From: Eurosta solidaginis
Lineage: Eukaryota > Arthropoda > Insecta > Diptera > Tephritidae
DNA length: 64,000 nucleotides
Reading direction: 5' to 3'
Assembly (NCBI RefSeq): GCF_040869045.1
Contig: NC_090319.1
Location: 287,591,693-287,655,692 of the forward strand
Numbering within the stretch: the stretch's first letter is position 1; each line of letters begins with the position of its first letter. The notes beneath the pieces were generated by a model that worked only from the letters and a program-made list of their open reading frames with translations, had not been told where the DNA came from and did not search any database. Both the position numbers and the translations under genes were made by a program. This document shows positions 12,175 through 22,492 of this stretch, in pieces.

Positions 12175-13498
12175 TTATGATTCCTCCAAATTCACACCAC
12201 AAACGTTAAGTGTTTGCCCTTGGGCTTTGTTGATGGACATCGCAAATGATAAACGCACAGGATATTGTATTCGTTTGAATTCAAATTGCATATCAGTTGA
12301 AATCATAGGGATACGCGGTATTAAACAAACTTCTCCTTTTGATTTACCAGTTAAGATCGTAGCTTCAATCAAATTTGCAATAAATTTTTCACTGCCAATC
12401 TGGTGCCATTACACAGTTTTTGTGGATTAATATTTCGCAATAATATAATCAAATATCCCACTTTCAGATTCAAAGAATGCGGTGGCATACCAGCCGGTTC
12501 TAATGAATATAAAAATTTAATTGGATATTTCATTACCTCATCTTGATCCACAGCGGTGTCAATTGATTTTGCTTGAGGAGTTTTGCTTGAATTTGAAAAT
12601 TAATGGCATTGATATGAATGTTCTTCGGTGCTAAAATGGCGCGTTCTGTCAACCAATCGTGATTGCTGTAATTCTGAAGAATATTTGGAAAAACACATTC
12701 AATCAATACTGTTGGTTATCACGTAAACCTTGCATTGTTCGGTTAAATGCTTCTAGTAATTTTTTATTCGCCATTGTACACTCATCCCATAAAATAATTG
12801 ACGTTAATCCCAGAACTTTTGCCATAGCAGAATTTCTTGAAATATTGCAAGTTGGAGTTTCAATCACCTGTACATTCAATGGCAATTTTAATGCAGAGTG
12901 TGCTGTCCGACCACCTTCTAATAATGTAGCAGCAATTCCCGAAGATGCAAGTGCCAATGCAATTTTCTGTTCCGATCGAATAGTCGCTAAAATCAGTGAT
13001 ATAACGAACGTTTTGCCTGTACCACCAGGTGCATCCAAGAAATATAATCCACCGGCATTATTGGAAATGGCTTGCATGATTGTGTCATATACATGTTTTT
13101 GCTGAATATTCATTTTGGTTATATTCGATTGTACAAATAAACTCAAATCATTAGAATTGAATTCCTGCTCAAGTTGTAATTCACGATCATGCATCTACGA
13201 TTTGGTGCGTTCATACCCAATTGTACTTATGTTTTATTTGCAATCGTTAGACACATATCTTCAATTATTATCAAAGCTTCGTTGCACATTTCCAAAGTTA
13301 TCAACAAATCAGGATTTCTTGCATGATGACGCATACGAATTAAAATATCTTCTGCAATGTAGTGTTTATATTTTTTCCATAATTCAAGTGGATTTGATGG
13401 CATACAGGTTGATAATATAATGGCAAATAGCATTCGTATTTGTTGAGGATGAGCCGAAATAGATGCATCATGAAGTGTTGAATCCCAATATGCGGTTA
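12175..13498 (-). pseudogene. Helitron helicase domain (PIF1-type, SF1B), C-terminally truncated
   Basis: The family's helicase is thought to unwind donor DNA during rolling-circle transposition. Visible on the minus strand: an upstream linker with MLFAIILSTCMPSNPLELW (13433-13375), Walker A APGGTGKT (residues 55-62 of the 163-codon frame starting at 13194), Walker B ILWDECT, then APKNIHINAINFQIQ near 12600, LEPAGMPPHSLNLKVG (12500-12450), LCNGTRLAVK, and motif VI FAMSINKAQGQTLNVCGVNL (12245-12187). The gene is split over three frames (13194-12703, 12551-12369, 12372-12175), so frameshifts are present. The last ~60 residues normally following motif VI are absent because the element is deleted at 12174. 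It is not functional as it stands. Confidence 0.85.
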
Positions 13499-13564
13499 CT
13501 AATAAAATTTAGTCGTCAAAAAGGCTAATAAATTGATTTCAACGAAATATTTTAAATAGTCAGT

Positions 13565-15034
13565 TTAAGAGCTATCAACAAGGTCACTCCGGAGCGTAAA
13601 CGTGGTACACTATGAAAAATTATGTCAAAATTTACCAATGATGCTGGGGTGTACGTGGGGCTTATCGATCTCCCTTTCTCATTGGGGTTTTACAGCGATT
13701 GTAAGCCATATTCTATACTATGGAGTTGTTGTTTGGTGGAAAGACATGCAAAAAACAACATACCTCAAAATATGCAGACTATCGATGCTTAGCATTACGG
13801 GAGCCCTGAAAACAACCCCGACGGCTGCACTGTATGCCATTCTGCACATTCCACCTGTAGACCTGGTAGCAAAGAACATAGCATTAACAACTGCAACCAG
13901 GCTCGGTGCCTCGGGGCAGTTTGAGCGCCGAACATATGGCCATAGTAGTATATCGTCATCAATCACAAGACGAACAGACTACCTGATTCCCTATCTGCGC
14001 TTCGAGGGAGATCTTAAGGCCACAATAGAGGTGGACGGTTGGCGCAAGAGTGCGCAAATGGCGGACGAGGCGATACATGTGTGCACCGATGGATCCAAAG
14101 TAGTGGAAGGAGTAGGGTCTGCGGCATACTGTGTTGATCCGGAAATAAGCACATCCTACAGGCTGCCGGATTACTGTAGCGTTTTCCAAGCGGAAATATT
14201 AGCCGTAACCAAAGCAGTGGAAACCCTGGAAGAGAATAGCTTAAGCTGCAACCGTGTTAACTTTATGTTGACAGTCAAGCAGCAATTAAAGAAATAATCT
14301 CGCATAGCACAGCATCTAAATGTGTGTTAGAGTGTAAGCAGTCTCTGTAGAAAATCGGGACAGGGAGAAGCATACATCTATATTGGGTCCCAGGGCATAT
14401 GGGAATAGATGGGAATGAAAAAGCGGACGAACTAGCTAAAAAGGGCGCATTCCTTTGAAGCTTGCTCCGTAGACGTCCCAATTAGACTGGACGAGATTAA
14501 GCGAAGGCGAGAGGTGCACATGATCGACCAAGCGGGAAAGGCGTGGGTTCAAGCGCGGGGCTGTAAAGTGTCTGAGTGTAAAGATTACGTGTAGGTCTTA
14601 CAACCTTAGACTAAAAAAGTTGCTTCTATCATTAAAAAGAGAGGACTGTAGACTCATGACGGGTATTCTGACTGGACACTGCCTTCTAGCGTCACATGCT
14701 TTTAAATTAGGCTTGGTCAGTGATATCAGATGTAGGAAGTGCGGGTTGGAGGAGGAAACGATCGAGCAGATTCTGTGCTCGTGCCCTGCACTGCCAGGCT
14801 AAGACTCCAGCTATTAGGAGTGATACAGCTGTCAGATCTAGAAGCAGCATGTGGCTTAAGTCCTAAGAAGCTTCTAGTATTTGCCAAGAGGACGGAGTTA
14901 TTTTATAACATAGGTCCTGGTTTTTGATAGGGTTTTTGAGTTCGGTCGTTAAAATAAACTTCTGGTAACACTACGGACTCAATCATTCTATGTGAGGTCC
15001 TCTAGGACCGGCCAGTTGAACCTAACCTACTAAT
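13565..15034 (+). pseudogene. 5'-truncated non-LTR retrotransposon: RT C-terminus, RNase H, zinc knuckle
   Basis: The 231-codon frame from 13602 opens at the end of the RT domain (GCTWGLS, then LYYGVVVWW, SITGALKTTPTAALYAI) and continues into RNase H with TDGSK (D163) and VFQAEILAV (E198). A one-base slip near 14265 moves the frame: the next frame gives YVDSQAAIKE, then after another slip YWVPGHMGIDGNEKADELAK, so all four RNase H acidic positions can be found. Further on are CRKCGLEEETIEQILCSCPA and the usual tail LLVFAKRTELF near 14900. The 3' UTR runs to about 15034. RT upstream of this point is lost, as expected of 5'-truncated copies. RNase H placed after RT suggests an LOA/R1/I-type element. 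It sits in the gap of the Helitron gene, in the opposite orientation. Pieces of the same family lie at 36880-37110 and 45350-45412. Confidence 0.8.
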
Positions 15035-15084
15035 GATTGTATAAATAGCATGATTTATATGATGATTGTAGAAGTAGCAAAAAT

Positions 15085-16000
15085 ATTTTAGTTAAATCTT
15101 ACCAATTTCATGACTGATGGTGCGTTTGAGAATACTCGACGAAAATTTATGACTGCAAGAGCACATAGAAGCTCCCTGAAAGTATGCTTGATGATGTGCT
15201 ATGCTCAACTTTTGTGATCTCCAGCTTAGAGAGTCGCTGAAAAGTTTTGATTGAGATTTGAGTACGAAAATATCTAATATGATTCAAAAAAGAGAGAAAA
15301 GGAACTAGCCCAATTAAAAAAAATTAATAAATACAAGACGTGATATGCCTCCGAGATGATCTAGGGAGTGTTTCTTTTCAAATTTTTCCTACAAGATAGC
15401 GGGAGTACGCGTAAAACATGGGGCTTACGGCACCGAACGTCATCTGCAAGGCAGATGAGTAAACCCCGGGCAACTCAAACTCCATTTAGCGTATGATATA
15501 ATAAAAGAAAACCCTTTAATTTTCAAGGGAGTTATGCTTGACAACACAAATTTCGTGATTGAAGGTTGCTTGGAAATCAATATATTGTGCCACAAATCGA
15601 CTGCTGGGAGAAAGATCACCCTATTTAGACTGCGATTTAAAAAACGCCCTATCTGAAGTTAAACTTAATATTTTGCTACAATAGGTGTGGGCCTATGATA
15701 AAAGTTCTGAGGCAGGTAGTTCTTTAACCGATTTCTGAGCAAGAACACAAAGAAGGCTACTGAAAATATGTTTACTGACGTCTTGTGCTCAGTTTTTACC
15801 ATCTTGTGCTAAAAAAAAATCACTGGGAAAGTGTGATTGAGCTTAGGTTGTGTAAATATATGCTTTGATTGATGTGCAAAGAAAGAAAGAGAGTTTAGTC
15901 CATTAAAATTTTGAAATAATAAACAATATCATTTAAAGGAAAATTTTTTACTTGATAACACCAATTTCATGATTGTTGATTGCTTTTAGAATACTGTACA
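15085..16000. repeat. Three degenerate direct repeats (~430-bp spacing) inside the Helitron
   Basis: The phrase ACCAATTTCATGATTG and neighbours recurs at about 15105, 15547 (AAATTTCGTGATTG) and 15961. Downstream similarities include GTGCTCA-type words and AAAGAGAG before a CCCAATTAAA or CCATTAAAA end. The copies are diverged and their origin is unknown. They lie between the non-LTR fragment and the Rep gene. Confidence 0.5.
15338..15470 (-). mobile_element. Fragment of the tRNA-derived SINE family
   Basis: The plus strand has CCTCCGAGATGAT, TTTTTCCTACAAGATAGCGGGA and CGAACGTCATCTGCAAGGCAGATG, matching the body of the SINE at 34236-34608 in the same orientation. The head is missing. Confidence 0.65.
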
Positions 16001-17555
16001 CAATTTAATAATTATAAATTTAAAGATTTGGTCTATCCATTTGTTACAAAATAAATAAGTATTAATTGCTTAATTTTCACAAAACTAGATTATTCTTATG
16101 CTTGACTTAAAATTTTGCATACATATCGTAGTTTTAATATTTAAAAGATTTTGTCATTATTCATTGTTAATTATGTAACAGCGCTTTCGAAGTGCGCTTG
16201 TTTGCGGAAATTCATGATTGATACAATTTGCAATGTGATGCAATTTGACAGATAAAAATTGAGACACATATTTGCTTGATGAAAACCTGTGATTGATGGA
16301 CAAAACATATTCGCATAATTTGAAAAAAGCTTAACGTAGTTGCTGGTGGTTGTGCTGCTCTTTCCAATACATTTGCTACATTAAAATAAACACGTTGGCC
16401 ATTCTCAAGATGTACAGCCAAGTGAACAACCGCAGGATATCTTTCGTGCATTGGAAACGACATAATCTTCCAGACAGCTTCATTGCTACTAATATAGCGC
16501 CCCATTTGATACTGAGTATTTTCATCATTTGTACTATCACCAGCAACACCGAAAATTACCATATCACTCCCTTTATTTACAAATATAATTAATGGATTTG
16601 ACAGAATTACAATATTCCACATTTATATGAGCATTGAATATTTTCGATAATAATGGACAATACGGAACCACCCAGCGATTATCAACTTCAACTTCCTGGT
16701 TATGCATTCTAAAGGTTGCCGTTTTGCCATTATCATTAGGTGATCTACGTCGATACAACGGATATCCATCATTGCCCGTTATTGTGTCTGAAGTAAATTG
16801 CCTTGGGTATCGTTCGGAACACTTTTCATCAATCATACATGGTGAATTCACACTTAGTTCACCGCATGGTCCATGTATTATGTTTTTAACGACAACTTCA
16901 AATAACTCAGGATCAGCAGTGTGATCAGGAATTTCAGCTGATATAAGGTTATCGATTTGATCCGGAGTTATTTTATGTACCAGCCATATTAGTATATATG
17001 CGTGCGGCAATCCCCTTTTCTGCCATTCGATGGAGTACATACATATGGCAACGCACCTCCCAAAATACATATAATTTCACAATTAATTCCATAAGTGCTT
17101 TACATTTTTTCCGAAAAACACGCGAAGTAATGTCATAACGATCGGTTGTCGACTTTCCTGCAAATAAATTGTTTTTATTGTCATCCCGTTGCGGATTACA
17201 TGTAAATGTAATGAACAGATCCGGTCGACCGTATTTTCGTACATAACACATTGCGTCTTGTGCATATTCGTTCATATTCCGTGGGCTACCAATATACGAA
17301 GATGGCAATATAGTTAAACAATCAAAGCATCATTCGCTATCGCATCTTGCAAATAAATATATTGTTCAGAACTTAATTTTGCTTGGTTGAAACGAATAAA
17401 ATTACGACGTTCTGTTTCTATTTTGGCGTACATATCAACGATATACTGTAGATATAGTTTACCACATCTCAAGATATAATTTTGTACTTGTGGACGAACC
17501 ATCAATCGATACGAATAAAAATTCATAGCACTAACTTTTTTCTGTACATGTAGAC

Positions 17556-17632
17556 CTGAAAATAAGTGCAAAATGTGACTTAAGAAATTCATATAAATGT
17601 TGAAATGTCAACACACTGAAAATATTATTTAC
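17556..17632 (-). other. Candidate spliceosomal intron in the Helitron gene
   Basis: On the minus strand the exon ends CGAACAG, then GTAAATAATATT opens a 77-bp segment that ends CTTATTTTCAG, followed by GTCTACATG. Removing it turns a frame that stops two codons later into one reading PRTG then LHVQKKVSAMNFYSYRL. GT/AG ends and the pyrimidine-rich acceptor are seen directly; splicing is inferred. Confidence 0.6.
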
Positions 17633-18128
17633 CTGTTCGTGGATAAATCATTGGTATATTGATATGGGAGCCATCGTCACCTTTCCAATGCAATATTGGG
17701 TATTGTAATGCGTCGTAACTACGATGAAGTTCCGAAGCACGTTGCAATTGCTCATTTCTGCGATGAAGTATAATATCACGGGATTGAAACTGATCACCAA
17801 GAATTACAATTGCAGCCTCATCAATTGTCGGTGCATTGAATCGCCTTTCATGCTCTCCAAAAGGTGTTCTATCAGCCCTTATTACGATTTTGTGATTATC
17901 AGATGGCATACGATCGAGAGCAATTTTGAACAATTGAACTAATGCGTTATGCTGTTGGAAAAACCTTTGTAGCTCACAAATAATTTCTCGTCTTGTATTC
18001 AAAGCAATTGCACAACTTTAATCCAATTCACGATTTTCATCACCAAGAAAATAAATTTGCAAAAATTTATAATCAGCGTCGGGGTATGGCAATAACAAAC
18101 CAGCTTGATGATAAATTTGGCCCTGAAT

Positions 18129-18234
18129 CTGCAACATGTATTCAGTTTTAGGTATATGTTGCATAATAATTTTTAAAACTATAGAATACTTTTATGATTC
18201 AGATTGATTGGGACAATCCTGTTTAAGTATTTAC
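18129..18234 (-). other. Second candidate intron in the Helitron gene
   Basis: On the minus strand the exon ends ATGCCTACGTTTAAG, then GTAAATAC opens a 106-bp segment ending ATGTTGCAG before ATTCAGGGCCAAATT. Joined, the protein reads MPTFK then IQGQIYHQAGLLLP, the usual Helitron order at this point. Confidence 0.55.
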
Positions 18235-19372
18235 CTTAAACGTAGGCATAAAATTATCTCTAATAATGTTAGTAGCGCCAAAAGAAGTCATTTGAAATCC
18301 CGAATTGTATTATTGAATATGACTCAAAAAGTGCTTCGAATTTTCAGAAGTCCCAAAAATTAATGAAGACAATGGTTCGGGTGGAGTTTCTAATGCTGGA
18401 AATCTCACTTTGCCTTTAGCACAACACATGCCGGGCGTTTCACCTGGAAATTTAGCCGCATCACAATGTGGACATATTGCCTCCATTATTCCAATATATC
18501 CGTACATACTGTAATCAATCGGACTGTTGTAATTAAAAGCAGCATGCATAATTTCACGTACAACAGATCTATTTCGTGCATTACGTTCGCGCTGCGATGC
18601 ATTAGGTTGTGCTCGTTCATCTGGAGTGTGTGATCGCCTTTGTAATGCCGCAGCATTTGCATGACGCGTTCGGCGACCTACATTTCCTCGTGTGGGTCGT
18701 GGCATGTTTCTTTCAATTAAAAAAGAATAAATTAAATTTAAAAAAATTTCTACATTAATAGTGGTACGCCATATGTTTTTTCAAATAAATGCATTCGTGT
18801 AATTCACTTCAACAGTTCAAAACTTACCGTTTTTTGCTCGGAAATTCGCTTTGCGCTATATTTCTTCTTTTCACACAAACTTCAATAATTATTAAACAAA
18901 AACACTATTTGTATTTTTATATAATAATTTTCACCGCGGTAATTTCGGACACTACTGAACGTATTGGGCTGCTTCGTTTATTCTGCTAACGAATGATGTT
19001 GAGGCCAAAGAAAACGCTCCAGCGATGTTTACACTCCAAGGTCATTTATTCTCCTAATTTGAATTTTCTTAATGCTAAAAGCTCTATATACCTATCTATA
19101 CAAAATATTCATGTATTTCTCTATGCAAAAAAAAATGCACCGTAATATTGTTCGAAGTCTTTTCAAGCCTACTTTGTTTGTCGATCTGCCTGCTACATAC
19201 ATACATACATGTTGATATAAATATAATGCAAGTAAGTTTGTAGGTGGGAATAATAAGTAAGCTAGTTAAGACGAAAGTCAGAAGGAAAAAGCTTATTAAA
19301 ATGTATGAAGATAGGCCAAATTTAGGGCAGAACAACGTTTACCGGGTCTTCTGGTTTTTATATATATATAGA

Positions 19373-19589
19373 TATCCCATACAACCGATCGTTCAGATAA
19401 GGGGGTTTTTTGCCATTTTTTTATATTTATCTTAAAATCGTTTAGGTTTGTACATCTGTTCACTATATATTTATTATCTTATACAACGCATTATTTGGAG
19501 ATTACGAATGGGATAAGATTATTGTTCAGCCCCATTCATGAAAAATATGAAGTCATCGGCACAGCCGAAGACAGTCCCGTCCTTACTTG
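19373..19589 (+). mobile_element. DINE-like family B, copy 1, right part
   Basis: It resumes with ATCCCATACAACCGATCG and runs to the family B 3' end: ATGAAAAATATGAAGTC, the CGGCACAGCCG hairpin, then GTCCTTACTTG into T-runs. It matches the inverted copy at 43007-43200. Confidence 0.75.
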
Positions 19590-20911
19590 TTTTTTATTTA
19601 TTTATTTATTGTAGACTGCAAAAATTAGAAACAAATCAATGCAAGTTTTTTGTTTTGTTTTGTTGTGCATACAAAGTTGTATTTGGTATTCATTTTTATT
19701 TCCTTTATTATTAAACATTCGCAGCAATCAAATATGTATCAAACGCGCCATTAAAGGAGCCAAATTTAAAATATTTGTTTGTTACTTGCGAGCCGTAGAG
19801 ACTTTGTTCTGCCTATCGAAAAGTCTCCTTCTACCTTTATTTATTTATTTTCCTCTCACTCTTATTTACACTCTTACACAGACCCTCACTTTCATTCTCA
19901 CTCCTACTCTGACTCTGAATGTGACTCTGTGTTTGAGTCTGGCTGTGATTGTACGTCTAACTCTAACTCCGACTCTCACACTACTTGAGGAAATAATGTT
20001 ACTGACATTTAACGAAATCTTCCTTGTATCTGACATTTTTTTATACCCCCAAGAAATTTAAAAGTTTCATTTGTTGTCATAAAATTGGTGCAGGTGATGC
20101 CTTCATACCGACCCACAACCACCCATTTTCACCGCATGCATACAAAAATTAAGTAGATGTGGGTGGAAAAGTGGTAAGATGTGTCTATCGAAAATACAAT
20201 GTTCAATAGGATTAAATAAAGAAATTAAAGATCTTGCATACATACAATAACAAAACCACAAACACACACAAAAGTTTACATTTGCATATCGTCGACTGGA
20301 TAAAATAATGTCGTATGTTACATATGAGCACATATAACATACGACAATAATTTATCAGGGTGACGCTATCAGAAAACTGTCGCAAAACATAGTTATGGGC
20401 AGAAAGTGGCAGCTGATATTAACACTTTAGAATCTTACAACTTTGACTAATAATAAGATATAACTTCCAACGTGAAGATCGGTGAGGAACGCAACTAAAA
20501 TTTTAGCTGAATTTGAAATATTTGTGCAAATAAACACTAAAAAAGGCACTGGTGAAATTTAAAATAACAAAAACAAAAATACAACAAGCTGAAAACACTA
20601 AAATTACATCAAAATGAAGTAAATACCTTTGACTTCAATACTCATTTCTATTTCTTTCAATACAATGAAATTTTATGTATTTTTAAATAGCTTAAACCTG
20701 CACTTTATTTTTAACTTGCTCACACTGCAAAAACCAATTAATACCATAACCTCACATTTGAAGCTATTCCTAAAGAGAATAGTTCGAATACAACAAAAAC
20801 AAATATATATTTTAAAAGACTGTTCTAACAAGAGATACTAACGACACATTTAGTGACAAACTTTTCACTTTGGTTTTTTTTTATTTTTGGCCTATGGAAC
20901 CGACCACTGTG
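19590..20911. other. Gap: ACTCTN-type low-complexity tract and a short palindrome, no gene
   Basis: Bases 19850-19985 are a degenerate CTCNNA/CTCTNA hexamer tract. The open frame through it (19639-20061) is a repeat artefact. Bases 20310-20345 form an almost perfect inverted repeat (GTCGTATGTTACATATG and its complement, 2-bp centre). Nothing else is recognisable. Confidence 0.5.
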
Positions 20912-21479
20912 CAGTGTTGTCATTTTAGCTTTTTTCAAGCTAGACTTAGCTTTTTTTCTCCGTTTAGCTTGAAAAGATGCGATTTAGCTTTAAGCTTTTT
21001 TCAGCTTTTTTTTTAGAAATTTTTTAGCTCTTTTTAACTTTTTTCAAAATTCAATTTTGAGTACATTGAACGAATTTGGGCTAGATTTAAAAAATTTGAG
21101 GGACAAAGGAACAGATAATGATGGCATTATGGTAACAGAAATCGAGGCATAGCAACATTATTAAGGCAACATAAACCTTATATAGTTTTCATTCCGTATG
21201 TGTGCCACTCGATTCTATGACTGCATCATCTGCTTCCGAGCGAAATCGAATTTTTGATTTCAGAAACATTTAACTGGGTTTTTTCGTAGTCCACATGTAG
21301 ATAAAGGAGCTATGCAATGATGAATGCAAATCGCATCCACACGAATGCGAGAACTCCTTGTTTTTCTGTACAATCAGGCTTACATAAGCTGTTATAATAA
21401 CGAGGTTGGATAAAAAATGGTGTACCATAGTATTGCACATATAAAATTGCTTGGTCTTATAATAAGACGCTATCTGATT

Positions 21480-21572
21480 TTTTTTTTTTTAATGGACGTT
21501 GTGGCAGCGCGCTGCCCTCAAGTGGCCCAATGCAACCGGGCTAATCCTGTTCAGGTAATCGATTTATATATA
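21480..21572 (+). repeat. Dispersed repeat C, copy 2
   Basis: This has the same T-run, AATGGACGTTGTGG, GCAGCGCGCTGC palindrome and ATCGATTTATATATAT tail as 7511-7625, with few differences. It directly abuts the 5' end of the DINE A2 element. Confidence 0.7.
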
Positions 21573-22492
21573 TATTCAGAGTGCTTTGCAGACAGAGTCT
21601 ATTAACTTTGATTGGGTAACGGTTGGTTGTACAGGTATAAAGGAATCGAGATAGATATAGACTTCCACATATCAAAATCATCAGTATCGAAAAAAGATTT
21701 GATTGAGCCATGTCCGACCGTCCGTTAGCACGATAACTTGAGTAAATATTGAGATATCTTCACCAAAATTTGGTACACGAGCTTATCGGGACCCAGAATA
21801 GATTGCTATTGAAATTGAGCGAAATCGGATGATAAGCACGCCCACTTTTTATATATATAACATTTTGGAAAACACAAAAAACCTGATCATTTAGTAAATA
21901 ATACACCTAGAATGTTGAAATTTGACGGGTAGACTGATATTCAGACTCTTGAAAAAAAATTTCAAATTTTTTTTCAAAATGGGCGTGGCACCGCCCACTT
22001 GTGATAAAAACAATTTTACAAATATTATTAATCATAAATCAAAAATCGTTAAACCTATCATCAGAAAATTCGGCAGAGAGGTTGCCTTTACTATAAGGAA
22101 TGCTTTGAAGAAAAATTTACGAAATCGGTTAAAGACCACGCCCACTTTTATATAAAAGATATTTAAAAGGGTCGTAGACGAAAATAATAAGTTATATCTT
22201 AGCGAAAAAAGCTTTGTATCAATAGAATTTTACTTTCTAAATTGAGTTATAACATTAAATTTGAAAATACAAACATTTTTGAAAATGGGTGTGGCACCGC
22301 CTCTTTTATGACTAAGAAATTTTCTGTGTTTCGGGAGCCATAACTCGATGAAAAATTAACATATCGTAGTGAAATTATGTACGCATATTTTCCTTATAGC
22401 AGAAAATATTTCTAGTAAAAAAGGACGAGATCGGTTAAAGACCACGGCAACTTAGATATACAACAAGTTTAAAAGGGTCGTAGACTAGAATA

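Larger units (their letters stand above)
16310..18705 (-). pseudogene. Helitron Rep (HUH endonuclease) region, N-terminal start to linker
   Basis: The family's Rep nicks and joins single strands in rolling-circle transposition. The start at 18705 gives MPRPTRGNVGRRTRH, the usual basic N-terminus, followed by a CPHCDA...CC cluster near residue 78. Further on: RMPSDNHKIVIRAD and RRFNAPTIDEAAIVI (17910-17790), KKVSAMNFYSYRLM, PSSYIGSPRNMNEYAQDAM, Rep motif 1 RPDLFITFTCNPQ (17230-17190), motif 2 QKRGLPHAYILIWL (17020-16980), a tyrosine region YICKYVNKG across a frame change near 16573, and AVWKIMSFPMHERYPAVVH. Defects: stops near 18308 and 18022 and frameshifts near 17314, 17065 and 16573. The HUH motif has H-A-Y where H-A-H is usual. 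Two gaps are better explained as introns (separate entries). Not functional now. Confidence 0.85.
12174..19372 (-). mobile_element. Helitron, nearly complete but decayed, nested in DINE family B
   Basis: Minus-strand element of 7.2 kb. The 5' end (at 19372) reads TC followed by a TA run and then AGACCCGG...GTTGTTCTGCCC, the usual style of insect Helitron 5' ends, and is preceded by A on that strand as expected for A|T insertion. It encodes Rep (18705-16310) and a PIF1-type helicase (13498-12175). The 3' end is missing: the helicase stops just after motif VI and host DINE sequence resumes with about 26 bp of its own sequence lost, so a deletion took the 3' terminus and a little flank. About 75 codons between Rep and helicase are replaced by 2.8 kb of other repeats. 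Confidence 0.8.

Noticed and set aside
12659..13105. 148-codon plus-strand frame
   Set aside because: It lies antisense to the Helitron helicase and is explained by it.
19639..20061. 140-codon frame rich in TLTPTLT
   Set aside because: It is a translation of a degenerate ACTCTN tract, with no domain.
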